This document shows, piece by piece, positions 1 through 8,780 of a stretch of DNA of 64,000 nt. The notes beneath the pieces are model-generated. The model searched no databases and had not been told where the DNA came from. It saw nothing but the letters and a program-made list of their open reading frames with translations. The translations under genes were made by a program, and so were the position numbers. Each line of letters starts with the position of its first letter. Positions within the stretch are counted from its first letter, which is position 1. Location of the stretch: assembly GCF_025979885.1 (NCBI RefSeq), contig NZ_CP110139.1:992001-1056000 (forward strand). Direction: 5' to 3'. The stretch comes from Hymenobacter sp. YIM 151500-1. Lineage in GTDB: Bacteria; Bacteroidota; Bacteroidia; Cytophagales; Hymenobacteraceae.

Positions 1-2237
1 ACGGCCTGGGCGCCGACACCGAGACCCAGCAGCTGTGGCGGCAGTACACCTCCGACGACCGAATCTTGCCCGGCAATAAGAAGGACAACTTCTGGGAGAT
101 GGGCGACACGGGCCCCTGCGGCCCCTGCACCGAAATCCACATCGACCTGCGCGACGAGGCCGAGGTGGCCGCCACGCCCGGCCGCGAGCTGGTGAATGCC
201 GACCACCCGCAGGTGGTCGAAATCTGGAACAACGTGTTCATGGAGTTCCAGCGCCTGGCCGACAAGAGCCTCATCAAGCTGCCCCAGCAGCACGTCGACA
301 CGGGCATGGGCTTCGAGCGCCTGATGATGGCCGTGTCGGGGGTGAAGTCGAACTACGACACCGACGTGTTCCAGCCCCTGATTCGGTTTATCTCGGAGGC
401 GGCCGGCGTAGCTTACACCGGGGGCATGGAGAAAACGGACATTGCCATGCGGGTGCTGGCCGACCACGTGCGCGCCATTGCCTTTACCATTGCCGATGGG
501 CAGCTGCCCTCCAACGTGAAGGCCGGCTACGTGATTCGCCGCATCCTGCGCCGGGCCGTGCGCTACCAGTTCTCGAGCCTGGGCTTCAAGCAGCCCTTCC
601 TGTACACGCTGGTGCCCGTGCTGGCCGACCAGATGCGCGCCATCTTCCCCGAGCTGAAGCAGCAGCAGCAGTTCGTGCAGCGCGTCATCGAAGAAGAAGA
701 AATCAGCTTCCTGAAAACCCTGGAAAACGGCCTGCGCCGCCTCGAAAGCCTGGAAGAAAGCTTCCGCCAGAACGGAGGCCGCATCGACGGCAAAACCGCC
801 TTCGAGCTGAGCGACACCTTCGGTTTCCCCCTGGACCTCACGGCCCTGATTGCTCGCGAAAAGGGTCTTTCGGTGGACGCAGAGGGCTTCCAGCAGGAGC
901 TGGAGCAGCAGAAAAACCGCTCCCGTAACGCCCAGGAAGCCGAGCAGAGCGACTGGGTGACGGTGCACGATGCCGAGGAGCAGCCGCAGTTTGTGGGCTA
1001 CGACCAGGAGCAGGCCCCGGCCCGCATCCTGCGCTACCGCCGCACCGACCGCAAAGGCAAAACCGAGTACCAGGTGGTGCTCGACCAAACCCCGTTCTAC
1101 GCCGAGTCGGGCGGACAGGTGGGCGACACGGGCTACCTGGAATCGGACCTGAGCAAGGTGCGGGTGCTGGACACCAAAAAGGAAAATGACCTCATCGTGC
1201 ACACCGTGCTGGACCTGCCCCAGGATCTGGACGCCGAGTTTACGGCCCGCTACGACGCGGCCCGCAAAGACCAGATCCGGCGCAACCACACGGCCACGCA
1301 CTTGTTGCAAGCCGCCCTGCGCGAGGTGGTGGGCCCGCACGTGCAGCAGAAAGGCTCCTTGGTGAATGAAAAGCTGCTGCGCTTCGACTTCAGCCACTTC
1401 ACCAAAGTAACCGACGACCAGCTGCGGCAGGTGGAAACCCTGGTGAACCAGAAAATCCGCCAGCAGATTCCGCTGGATGAGCGCCGCAACGTGCCCATCG
1501 ACGAGGCCAAGAGCCTGGGCGCCACGGCCTTGTTTGGGGAGAAGTACGGCGACTTCGTGCGCGTCATCACCTTCGACCCCGGCTTCTCGGTGGAGCTGTG
1601 CGGGGGCACCCACGTGCGCACCACCGGCGACATTGGCTTCTTCAAAATCACGAGTGAAAGTGCCGTGGGCGCCGGCGTCCGCCGCATCGAGGCCGTAACG
1701 GCCGAGGCCGCCGAAGCCTACGTCAACCAGCAGCTCGACCTGTTGCAGCAGGTGCGCGAGGCCCTCGGAAACCCCCAGCACCTTATTCCCAGCATCGAGA
1801 AGCAGAGCGAGGAAATGGCCGGCCTGCGCAAGCAGATCGAGCAGTTTGCCCAGCAGAGCATCAACCAGCAGAAAGAGCAGCTGGCCGTCCAGGTAAAACC
1901 CCTGCACGGTGTAAACTTCCTGGCCGCCCAGGTGCAGGCCGCCTCCGCCGACGCCCTCAAAAAGCTGGCCTACGACCTGCGCCAAACCGTGCCCAACCTG
2001 GTAGCCGTACTCGGCGCCGACATCGACGGCAAGCCCCAACTGGCCGTGATGCTGGACGACGAGTTGGCTAAAGCCGGCAAGCTCAACGCTACCACCCTGG
2101 TGCGCGAGCTGGCTAAGGAAATCCAGGGTGGGGGCGGCGGCCAGCCCTTCTTCGCCACGGCCGGGGGTAAGAATGCTGCCGGCCTCAGCGCCGCCATCGG
2201 CCGGGCCGAGGCGCTGGTAGGGCAGGGGCTGGGGTAG
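1..2237 (+). CDS. alaS: alanyl-tRNA synthetase, 5'-truncated by window edge
   Basis: Alanyl-tRNA synthetase charges tRNA-Ala in the cytoplasm and edits mischarged Ser/Gly. The reading frame is already open at base 3, so the N-terminal part (roughly 130 residues of a family usually near 875) lies outside the window; about 744 residues are visible. Seen: the DNFWEMGDTGPCGPCTEIH stretch of the class II catalytic core, then the editing domain with the metal-binding HTATHLL motif and the paired CGGTH motif, then a C-terminal Gly-rich tail (GGGGGQPFFATAGG) typical of the C-Ala/DHHA1 region. The stop is TAG at 2235-2237. The frame stays open past the stop into the next gene. Confidence 0.97.
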   Translation, partial: GLGADTETQQLWRQYTSDDRILPGNKKDNFWEMGDTGPCGPCTEIHIDLRDEAEVAATPGRELVNADHPQVVEIWNNVFMEFQRLADKSLIKLPQQHVDTGMGFERLMMAVSGVKSNYDTDVFQPLIRFISEAAGVAYTGGMEKTDIAMRVLADHVRAIAFTIADGQLPSNVKAGYVIRRILRRAVRYQFSSLGFKQPFLYTLVPVLADQMRAIFPELKQQQQFVQRVIEEEEISFLKTLENGLRRLESLEESFRQNGGRIDGKTAFELSDTFGFPLDLTALIAREKGLSVDAEGFQQELEQQKNRSRNAQEAEQSDWVTVHDAEEQPQFVGYDQEQAPARILRYRRTDRKGKTEYQVVLDQTPFYAESGGQVGDTGYLESDLSKVRVLDTKKENDLIVHTVLDLPQDLDAEFTARYDAARKDQIRRNHTATHLLQAALREVVGPHVQQKGSLVNEKLLRFDFSHFTKVTDDQLRQVETLVNQKIRQQIPLDERRNVPIDEAKSLGATALFGEKYGDFVRVITFDPGFSVELCGGTHVRTTGDIGFFKITSESAVGAGVRRIEAVTAEAAEAYVNQQLDLLQQVREALGNPQHLIPSIEKQSEEMAGLRKQIEQFAQQSINQQKEQLAVQVKPLHGVNFLAAQVQAASADALKKLAYDLRQTVPNLVAVLGADIDGKPQLAVMLDDELAKAGKLNATTLVRELAKEIQGGGGGQPFFATAGGKNAAGLSAAIGRAEALVGQGLG

Positions 2238-2312
2238 TCAGTTGAAGTTTCCGGCGTAACGCTGCAATGCTGCCTGGCTGTAGCCACCGAGGCCCTGTAT
2301 CAGCTGCTGAAG

Positions 2313-2966
2313 GTGTACTCCGAAGACTACAAGGCCGTGGACTTGCTGGCGGCCACGCGCACGGCCACCGTCGAGAACATGGAGCAGTACTTCAAGCTCC
2401 AGGAAATTGCCGAAGCCAAGCTGCAAGTCGTCAACGACTCGGTGGACGCGGCCCAGCAGCGGTTTGCCCGGCGCCACGGCATGACCCTCTCGGAAGACCC
2501 CGAAGGCAAGCGCCTGGCCCAGTACATGCGGCAGGTATCGGAGGTGAATAGCTACCTGCACAAGGTGTACCTGGCCCAGTTCCGCACCGAAAAAGCCACT
2601 GCCCGCCTCACCGACGCCCTCACGGCCCAGGACCAGGCCGCGTTTGAAGTCGCCCGCCTCCAGCTCATCGAAGATGCTCAAAAGGCCACCGCCGAGCTGG
2701 CCGCCCTGCCGGCTTTTCGCGGCAAGGACGCCCGTTACCGCGACGCGGCCCGCAACCTGGTGAAGTTCTACGCCTCCTTTGCCGCCGACCAGGCCGCCCA
2801 GATGAAGCCGCTGATGGAACGCAAAAACGGGCTCACCAAGGCCGAAGCCGACCGGATGAACGGCTTCATCAACGTGTACAATACCCAGAACCAGAAGCTG
2901 AGCCAGGCCTTCAACCAGGCCGCCAACGCCTTGCAGGCCACCTACATTCCGGTGTTCAACGACTGA
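2313..2966 (+). CDS. hypothetical helical protein, start uncertain, possibly 5'-eroded
   Basis: I do not recognise this gene. The 217-residue product is charged and predicted-helical, with no cysteine, signal peptide or membrane segment in the part shown, and ends ALQATYIPVFND. It sits in the same frame as alaS, and the frame between the alaS stop (2237) and 2313 is open but has no ATG. The only usable start codon is GTG at 2313, with no ribosome binding site in front. The residues that would precede it (a Cys-Cys then LAVATEALYQLL) read like more of the same protein. A gene that lost its 5' end when joined to alaS is as likely as an intact small gene. Confidence 0.5.
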   Translation: MYSEDYKAVDLLAATRTATVENMEQYFKLQEIAEAKLQVVNDSVDAAQQRFARRHGMTLSEDPEGKRLAQYMRQVSEVNSYLHKVYLAQFRTEKATARLTDALTAQDQAAFEVARLQLIEDAQKATAELAALPAFRGKDARYRDAARNLVKFYASFAADQAAQMKPLMERKNGLTKAEADRMNGFINVYNTQNQKLSQAFNQAANALQATYIPVFND

Positions 2967-2996
2967 GTGGGCTAGGGCGCGTTTACAATTAGAGCC

Positions 2997-3056
2997 ACGT
3001 CAGTGCCCGGCTGTGGAGACGCACTATGATGGGTTTCTACAGCCGGGCACTGACGT
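2997..3056. repeat. perfect 18-bp inverted repeat between convergent genes
   Basis: The arms 2997-3014 and 3039-3056 (ACGTCAGTGCCCGGCTGT and its exact complement) flank a 24-nt loop. It lies between two convergent ORFs, so it could stop transcription from both sides, although no T-tract follows. Confidence 0.75.
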
Positions 3057-3089
3057 GAAACCTGCTCTTGAGTCAGGGAAAACCGGCGG

Positions 3090-3311
3090 TTACGCCTGGT
3101 CGTGTTCTCGCAAATACGCCAGCACGTGGCCTACGGTGAGTTCATGGCGGGCCAGCATGCTGAGCAGGCTGTGCTCGTAGGGCACCAGCGGGCGGGACGC
3201 ATCGTGGGTGAGGGCCAGGGCCGTTTGTATCAGCTTCTGAAGGCCCTGCTCAGTGTCGAGCAGCGAAGGCTGCTGGCTCAGCCACAGCAGAAGAAAGAAT
3301 TGCATTCTCAA
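3090..3311 (-). CDS. small hypothetical protein
   Basis: A 73-residue ORF beginning MRMQFFLLLWLSQQPSLLD. It has plausible composition and an amphipathic C-terminal half (LLSMLARHELTVGHVLAYLREHDQA). No known family is recognised. It is convergent with the preceding hypothetical gene and divergent from gatB, in a gap that would otherwise be empty. No clear promoter or ribosome binding site decides it, so it may be spurious. Confidence 0.35.
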   Translation of the reverse strand: MRMQFFLLLWLSQQPSLLDTEQGLQKLIQTALALTHDASRPLVPYEHSLLSMLARHELTVGHVLAYLREHDQA

Positions 3312-3552
3312 AAGTCGCGGCAGGGCGGGTGGAGTTCAAGCTCCGCTATGGGCCGTTTCGAGGATCGGGAGTGAAAACCCGCCCAAACCGGTCCAGGCCT
3401 CGACCAACGAGTGGCGTGGTGGGGGCCACAGCTGGCCCGGCCGGTAGCGGTAGGGGAGCAGGCGGGGCGGCGGGAAACTTGCCCATCCTCGTTACCTTGC
3501 GTCAGAAATCAGCGCTACCAGTAAAATCAGCGCGAATCTGCGATTCGATTCT

Positions 3553-5013
3553 ATGGACGAGAGCATCAAACAGAAATACCAGCCCGTCATCGGCCTCGAA
3601 GTGCACGCCCAGCTGCTCACGCGCAGCAAGATGTACTCCTCGGACGAAAACGAGTACGGCGCCCTGCCCAACAACAACCTGAGCGTCATTACCCTGGGCC
3701 ACCCCGGCACCTTGCCGCGGGTAAACTACACGGCCGTGGAGTACGCCATGAAAATGGGCCTGGCCACGAGCTGCCACATCCGCCGCGACAACCTGTTTGC
3801 GCGCAAAAATTACTTCTACCCCGACCTGCCCAAGGGTTACCAGATTACCCAGGACAAAACCCCCATCTGCACCGGCGGCCACGTGGAAATCCGCCTCCCC
3901 GATGGTGCCACCAAGCACATCGGCATTACCCGCATCCACATGGAAGAGGACGCGGGCAAGAGCATGCACCTGGCCGGCGAGACGGAAACCCTCGTGGATT
4001 TGAACCGGGCCGGCGTGCCGCTTATCGAAATTGTGTCGGAGCCCGACATCCGGACCTCGGAGGAAGCCTACGCCTACCTCTCGGAAATCAAGAAGTTGGT
4101 GCAGTACCTGGGCATCTGCGACGGCAATATGGAGGAAGGCTCCCTGCGCTGCGACGCCAACATCTCGGTGATGCTGCGCGGGGCCGCGAAATTCGGCACC
4201 AAGGTAGAAGTCAAGAACATGAATTCCTTCCGCAACGTGCAGCGAGCCATCGAGTACGAAGTGGAGCGGCAGATTGCCATCCTGGAAGCTGGCGGCGAGG
4301 TGGACAGCGAAACCCGCGGCTTCGACGCGGCCACCGGCACCACCAGCGGGCAGCGTAGCAAGGAGACGATGAACGACTACCGCTACTTCCCCGAGCCCGA
4401 CCTGCCCCCGGTGGTTATCGACGACGAGTGGCTGCACCGGGTGCAGGCCGAGCTGCCGGCCCTGCCCCAGCAGCTCTACGCCCGCTTCACCGGCGAGCTG
4501 GGCCTATCGGACTACGACGCCACAGTGCTCACCGCCGACAAGGACGTGGCCCTGTTCTTCGACGAGCTGACCCGCCTGACGCCCAACGCCAAAGCCGCCG
4601 CCAACTGGACCACCGGTCCGGTGAAAGCCTACCTCAACGAGCGGGCCCTGACCCTGGACCAGTTCCCGCTGACGCCCCAGCACCTGGCCGGCATTATCCA
4701 GCTTATCGACGAAGGCAAAGTCGGCCACTCGGTAGCCAGCAAGCAGCTGTTTCCCTACCTGCTCGACCACCCCGAGCAAACTGCCGCCGCTGCCGCCGAA
4801 GCCCTGGGCCTGCTACAGCAGCCCCAGGATGCCGGAGCCCTGGAAGCCATGGTGCAGCAGGTGCTCGACGCCAACCCGGCCAAGGTGGCCGAGTACCGGG
4901 CCGGCAAAAAGTCGCTGACCGGCATGTTTATGGGCGAGCTGATGAAGCTGACCGGTGGCAAAGCCGACCCCAAGCTGGCCAACCAGCTCCTGCGCCAGAA
5001 GTTGGAGGCGTAG
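3553..5013 (+). CDS. gatB: Asp-tRNA(Asn)/Glu-tRNA(Gln) amidotransferase subunit B
   Basis: GatB is the kinase/tRNA-binding subunit of the GatCAB amidotransferase, which converts Glu-tRNA-Gln and Asp-tRNA-Asn to the correctly charged forms. The 486-residue length is normal. Seen: N-terminal YQPVIGLEVHAQL, the metal and nucleotide-binding core FYPDLPKGYQITQ, HMEEDAGKS and DLNRAGVPLIEIVSEPD, and the C-terminal YqeY-like tail domain ending GKADPKLANQLLRQKLEA. The ATG at 3553 gives the family N-terminus MDESIKQKYQPVIG. A TTACCTTGC stretch about 60 nt upstream resembles the Bacteroidota -7 element. The gene stands alone here (gatA and gatC are not in the window) and ends in a strong terminator. Confidence 0.97.
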   Translation: MDESIKQKYQPVIGLEVHAQLLTRSKMYSSDENEYGALPNNNLSVITLGHPGTLPRVNYTAVEYAMKMGLATSCHIRRDNLFARKNYFYPDLPKGYQITQDKTPICTGGHVEIRLPDGATKHIGITRIHMEEDAGKSMHLAGETETLVDLNRAGVPLIEIVSEPDIRTSEEAYAYLSEIKKLVQYLGICDGNMEEGSLRCDANISVMLRGAAKFGTKVEVKNMNSFRNVQRAIEYEVERQIAILEAGGEVDSETRGFDAATGTTSGQRSKETMNDYRYFPEPDLPPVVIDDEWLHRVQAELPALPQQLYARFTGELGLSDYDATVLTADKDVALFFDELTRLTPNAKAAANWTTGPVKAYLNERALTLDQFPLTPQHLAGIIQLIDEGKVGHSVASKQLFPYLLDHPEQTAAAAAEALGLLQQPQDAGALEAMVQQVLDANPAKVAEYRAGKKSLTGMFMGELMKLTGGKADPKLANQLLRQKLEA

Positions 5014-5034
5014 GCAGTTGTACTTATTTTCGGT

Positions 5035-5065
5035 AAAAACCACCAGTCCGCCACTGGTGGTTTTT
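5035..5065 (+). terminator. intrinsic terminator of gatB
   Basis: A 13-bp perfect stem (AAAAACCACCAGT with its complement), 5-nt loop CCGCC, ending in TTTTT, 21 bases after the gatB stop. Confidence 0.93.
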
Positions 5066-5077
5066 GCGTTTTGAATA

Positions 5078-5285
5078 CCTTCCCTGGCTTCCCTGGCGCG
5101 AGGTTAGCGCAGCGTACCTCGTGCCTGAGCATGAAGTGGAGGCTGGGCCTCCACTGCCGCACCAGCGGCAAGGCGGCACCGGGCCGTGCTGGCGTCAGTC
5201 GTTCTGGCGTGGGGAGGCTCAGCCTCCCGTCATTCTCGGCACGAGGTACGCTGCGCTAACCTCGCGCCAGGGAAGCCAGGGAAGG
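5078..5285. repeat. intergenic element with perfect 48-bp inverted arms
   Basis: Arms 5078-5125 and 5238-5285 are exact reverse complements (left arm begins CCTTCCCTGGCTTCCCTGG). The 112-nt centre carries smaller palindromes (TGGAGGCTGGGCCTCCA; GGGAGGCTCAGCCTCCC) and no convincing ORF. It fills most of the gap between the gatB terminator and the next gene. It looks like a non-autonomous mobile or structural repeat; no transposase is present. Confidence 0.8.
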
Positions 5286-5374
5286 CAAGCACCATTTGTG
5301 TTATAAAGAAAATTGTATATAGAGGCTAGAACCTGCTTACTCAGCACAGTGTGCTTTGTTTCGACTCCTGCTAT

Positions 5375-6409
5375 ATGATAACCTCTTTACTATCATTCTG
5401 GCTCGGCCTGATGCCCGCGCCACCCGCTTACGTGGTGCACGTCCAGCTTGGCAACGTGGCACCCGGCACCACGCTCTACCTCACCCACTACCGCGACGCG
5501 TGGCGCACACTCGACTCGGCCGTGGTGGATGCGGCGGGGCGCTGTGAGCTGCGCGGGGAGCTGCCTGCTCCCATCATGGCCTCGCTCAAAATAGGCGGCC
5601 AGAAGGCCCTGTACCAAGTGCCCCTGCACCCCGGCGACGAGCTGACCTGCACGCTGGCTTACGACAAAAAAGGCCGGGCCCGGTTCACGGCCCAGGGCTC
5701 GGTGGGCGTGGAGCATTGGCAGGAGTTCCGGGAAAAGATTAATCCCTACATCATCGGTGTGGCCCAGCTGCCGGCCGAGCACCGGGGCTTACGCCAGCTG
5801 CGGGCCCTGGTGCGCCGCACCCCCGACGATTTTCTGGCCGCCTACCTGACCAAAAACTACCTGAGCCGCCAGGCCAGCCAGCAGCCCTTCGTTGACTCGA
5901 TGACCACGGTACTGGCCGCGCGCCAGCCCGCTCTGGCCGAAACCCAGGCCCTGACCCAGCGCGTGCGCACGGCCGCCCTCACCGAGAAGGGTGGGGAAGA
6001 AGCCCCCGATTTCACCCTGCCCACCGTGGCGGGCCAGTCCTTCACGCTCAGCAGCTTGCGCGGCAAGTACGTGCTGGTGGATTTCTGGGCCTCGTGGTGC
6101 GGCCCCTGCCGCCAGGAAAACCCGCGCCTGCGCAAGCTCTACGGGCAGTACCAGAGCCGGGGCCTGGAAATTGTGAGCGTGTCGGTGGACAGCGACGCGG
6201 GCAAGTGGCAGAAGGCCGTAACCCAGGACCAGCTGCCCTGGCCGCAGGTGTCGGATCTGAAAGGCTGGGACTCGCGGCCGGCCCAGCTCTACGGGGTGCT
6301 GGCCGTGCCCACCACTGTGCTCATCGACCCCAACGGGCGCATCCTGTCCCGTAACCTGCGGGCCGAGGCGCTGGAAAAGCGGCTGGCTCAGCTGCTGCCA
6401 GCCAGGTAG
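5375..6409 (+). CDS. secreted TlpA-like thioredoxin with N-terminal DUF4369-like domain
   Basis: A 344-residue thiol-disulfide oxidoreductase of the TlpA/ResA type. Seen: a hydrophobic N-terminus (MITSLLSFWLGLMPAPPAY), a beta-rich DUF4369-like region over roughly residues 20-110, and a C-terminal thioredoxin domain with the active site WASWCGPCRQENP and the later cis-Pro segment LAVPTTVLIDPNGRI. Proteins of this build act in the Bacteroidota cell envelope. I chose ATG 5375 over the earlier GTG at 5351 because it puts the hydrophobic segment at the N-terminus. A paralog with the same architecture follows, so the pair probably arose by tandem duplication. Confidence 0.88.
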   Translation: MITSLLSFWLGLMPAPPAYVVHVQLGNVAPGTTLYLTHYRDAWRTLDSAVVDAAGRCELRGELPAPIMASLKIGGQKALYQVPLHPGDELTCTLAYDKKGRARFTAQGSVGVEHWQEFREKINPYIIGVAQLPAEHRGLRQLRALVRRTPDDFLAAYLTKNYLSRQASQQPFVDSMTTVLAARQPALAETQALTQRVRTAALTEKGGEEAPDFTLPTVAGQSFTLSSLRGKYVLVDFWASWCGPCRQENPRLRKLYGQYQSRGLEIVSVSVDSDAGKWQKAVTQDQLPWPQVSDLKGWDSRPAQLYGVLAVPTTVLIDPNGRILSRNLRAEALEKRLAQLLPAR

Positions 6410-6562
6410 GCGCGGCAAAACTCGACGGGCCGGAACCGGGGGCAAGGCGGGTCGGTTATCAGGCGGCCGGGCTGTTCCGGGTAAATTTGGCAACTTGCGG
6501 CGCGGTTTCGCACGTTCCGACTATTCGACTGCCGGCCTGCGGGCTGGCTTGCCTTCCGACTG

Positions 6563-7714
6563 ATGCATAAAATGAAGAGCTTTCTGTACCTGGGGGCCTT
6601 GCTGGGCATGGCCAACGCCTGTAACAAAAACACCCCGCCCACCACGGGTGCCGCCACCGACGCCAGCAGCTATCAGGTCAGCGGGCAGCTGCAAAACGCC
6701 CCGACCGGCACCAAGGTGTACCTGGCCGAGCTGGGCGAAACCCAGCTGGTGTCGCGCGACACGGCCACGGTCGATGACAAAGGCAATTTCCGCTTCACGG
6801 GCACCCTGCCTGAGGCGGGTATTTATCAGGTCAAAATCAACGACCAGAACCAGGTGATGCTGGCCCTGGAAAACGGTGCGCGCGTGGAGCTGACCGGCAA
6901 CGCCCAGCAGCTGGGCCAGACCTACACCGTGCGCGGCTCCCGCGACTCGGAGATGCTCCAGCAGCTAAGCCGCACCATCGAACAGTCGCGCCAGCAGATG
7001 CAGCGCCTGGAGCAGCGCTTCACCAGCAACAGCCAGCAGAACCGTCGCGACTCGCTGGTAGTGTTGCAGCAGCGGGCCCTGGACCTGCAAAACCAGAGCA
7101 CGGCCAGCCTGCGCCGCCTCGTGCGCCAGAACCCCGGCTCGGTGGTGTCGGCGTTTGTGGTGGGCAGCATGATGAACCCCGACGACAACTTCACGCTGGC
7201 CGACTCGGTGGCTACCGAGCTGAAGAAAACCCGCCCCGACTCCCGCTACACCAAAACGCTGGTAGCCAAGCTGGAGCCGCTGCGAACCACCGTAGTGGGC
7301 GTGCAGGCCCCCGATATCAGCCTGCCCACGCCCGAGGGCAAAGCCGTGAACCTGAGCAGCCTGCGCGGCAAATATGTGCTGCTCGATTTCTGGGCTTCCT
7401 GGTGCGGCCCTTGCCGCCAGGAAAACCCCAACGTGGTGGCCGCCTACCAGAAATTCAAAAACAAAGGCTTTGAAATCTACAGCGTGAGCTTCGACCAGGA
7501 CCGGGACAAGTGGCTGAAAGCCATTCAGAAGGACAATCTTACCTGGACCCACGTCTCGGACCTGAAAGGCTGGGAAAGCGCCGCCGGCCAGACCTACGGC
7601 GTGCGCGCCATTCCCCAGTCCTACCTGCTCGACCCCCAAGGCCGCATCATCGCCAAAAACGAGCAGCTCCGCGGCCCCAACCTGGAAGCCACGCTGGCGT
7701 CGGTGTTGAAATAG
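6563..7714 (+). CDS. TlpA-like thioredoxin lipoprotein with DUF4369-like domain
   Basis: A 383-residue paralog of the preceding gene. The N-terminus MHKMKSFLYLGALLGMANAC is a signal peptide ending in a probable lipobox Cys, so it is likely a lipoprotein. A DUF4369-like beta domain (YQVSGQLQNAPTGTKVYLAE) follows, then a Gln/Arg-rich helical segment near residues 130-180, then a thioredoxin domain with WASWCGPCRQENP. ATG 6572 (MKSFLYL) is an alternative start. The stop TAG is directly continued by GGGGCTTGGGG, the first unit of a repeat tract, and a strong bidirectional terminator follows. Confidence 0.9.
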   Translation: MHKMKSFLYLGALLGMANACNKNTPPTTGAATDASSYQVSGQLQNAPTGTKVYLAELGETQLVSRDTATVDDKGNFRFTGTLPEAGIYQVKINDQNQVMLALENGARVELTGNAQQLGQTYTVRGSRDSEMLQQLSRTIEQSRQQMQRLEQRFTSNSQQNRRDSLVVLQQRALDLQNQSTASLRRLVRQNPGSVVSAFVVGSMMNPDDNFTLADSVATELKKTRPDSRYTKTLVAKLEPLRTTVVGVQAPDISLPTPEGKAVNLSSLRGKYVLLDFWASWCGPCRQENPNVVAAYQKFKNKGFEIYSVSFDQDRDKWLKAIQKDNLTWTHVSDLKGWESAAGQTYGVRAIPQSYLLDPQGRIIAKNEQLRGPNLEATLASVLK

Positions 7715-7755
7715 GGGCTTGGGGTCTTAGGGACTTAGATTTTCGAGCCGACAAC

Positions 7756-7796
7756 AAAAAAAGGCGACTCTTCCTATAGGAAGAGTCGCCTTTTTT
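7756..7796. terminator. bidirectional intrinsic terminator
   Basis: Stem GGCGACTCTTCC (63-74 of the 7700s) with GGAAGAGTCGCC, loop TATA, flanked by A7 on the left and T6 on the right. It serves the thioredoxin gene and the convergent gene at 7906-8760. It lies between two complementary CTTAGGGG-type tracts. Confidence 0.93.
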
Positions 7797-7823
7797 GTAA
7801 CCCAAGAATCCGGAAAACATACG

Positions 7824-7908
7824 CCCTAAGCCCCTAAGCCCCTAAGCCCCTAAGCCCCTAAGCCCCTAAGCCCCTAAGCCCCTAAGCCCCTAAGCCCCTA
7901 AGCCCCTA
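7824..7908. repeat. octanucleotide tandem tract (CCCCTAAG)n
   Basis: About ten near-perfect copies of CCCCTAAG. Read on the minus strand, the tract starts with the stop codon TAG of the 7906-8760 gene and continues TAGGGGCT TAGGGGCT. A shorter tract of the same unit starts at the stop codon of the convergent gene (7712-7738). Confidence 0.95.
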
Positions 7909-8760
7909 GCTCATAAACATTCGCTGGATGGCTTGCCAGAGCTGCTTTTTGCGGCCGGCGTCGTATTCGAGCATGCTGATTTCGCCGGCGCCGAGGAAGG
8001 CGGTGTCGCCGAACAAGAGAACGGGCTCGTAGGGCTGGGTGGTGTACACGGCCACGTCGAGCAGGTTTTTGCCGAAGGCCAGGAACTGCCGGGCCGCCAT
8101 GGTCTGGCGCAGGGTGCACAAGGCCACGGGGTAGCTGGGGTGCTCCACGTTCACCAGCACCACATCTTCCATAATCAGCCGGATGGCTTTCAGCAGGTTG
8201 TTGAGGAACACGTTGCGCGGCAGCTTGCGGAACTCCTCTGGCGTGAGACGCACCAGGACAATGAGGCCGTTGGGGTTGCTGCCCAGCGTCGAGAACGGGA
8301 TATGCGCCACCGGCGACTGGGTGGGCGTGGGCTGCACCCGCCCGGCCGGCGCGGGCGCCGCGGCCGGCAGCTCGGCCACCGTAGCCTGCCCCGGCTGGCG
8401 CGGCGCCGTGGCGGGAACCTCCGGAACAACCGGAGCAGTGGCGGCTGGCGGCGCAACTGGTGTGGCCGTCGGCATCGGCACTGGCGGAATGGCGGCCACA
8501 GCAGCTACCGGAACGACTAGCGGTGCCGGATGCGGTGCCGAAATAGAAGGCATAGGCGGCACGGCTGGCGGTTGGGCCGGAGCCGTAGCTACTGGTACCG
8601 CCGCCGTAACCGGCGTTGCAGCGGGAGCCTCTGCGGCAGCGGGTGGCGGTACTTCGGCCGGGACTGGCGTAACCGCCGCGCTGGCTGGCTCCGGTACTAC
8701 ATACAGCGAGGTATCGGCGTAGAAGTTCTGGAAGAAGGCGAGGGTAGAAGCGGTATCCAT
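7906..8760 (-). CDS. hypothetical protein with long Pro/Ala-rich linker
   Basis: I do not recognise a family. The 284-residue product has a short N-terminal segment (MDTASTLAFFQNFYADTSLY), then a low-complexity Pro/Ala/Val linker over about residues 25-145, then a compact C-terminal domain of about 130 residues beginning near IPFSTLGSNPNGLIVLVRL and ending KQLWQAIQRMFMS. There is no signal peptide, so it is probably cytoplasmic. The C-terminal half looks like a real folded domain with alternating hydrophobic strands (IRLIMEDVVLVNVEH, VALCTLRQTM). The linker is also open on the opposite strand, but only this frame has the structured end. Confidence 0.7.
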   Translation of the reverse strand: MDTASTLAFFQNFYADTSLYVVPEPASAAVTPVPAEVPPPAAAEAPAATPVTAAVPVATAPAQPPAVPPMPSISAPHPAPLVVPVAAVAAIPPVPMPTATPVAPPAATAPVVPEVPATAPRQPGQATVAELPAAAPAPAGRVQPTPTQSPVAHIPFSTLGSNPNGLIVLVRLTPEEFRKLPRNVFLNNLLKAIRLIMEDVVLVNVEHPSYPVALCTLRQTMAARQFLAFGKNLLDVAVYTTQPYEPVLLFGDTAFLGAGEISMLEYDAGRKKQLWQAIQRMFMS

Positions 8761-8780
8761 ATTGGGAAGATAGAAAAAGC

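Noticed and set aside
2997..3056. Attachment site or integron-type recombination site
   Set aside because: It has the hairpin shape, but no integrase gene or matching core sequence is in the window.
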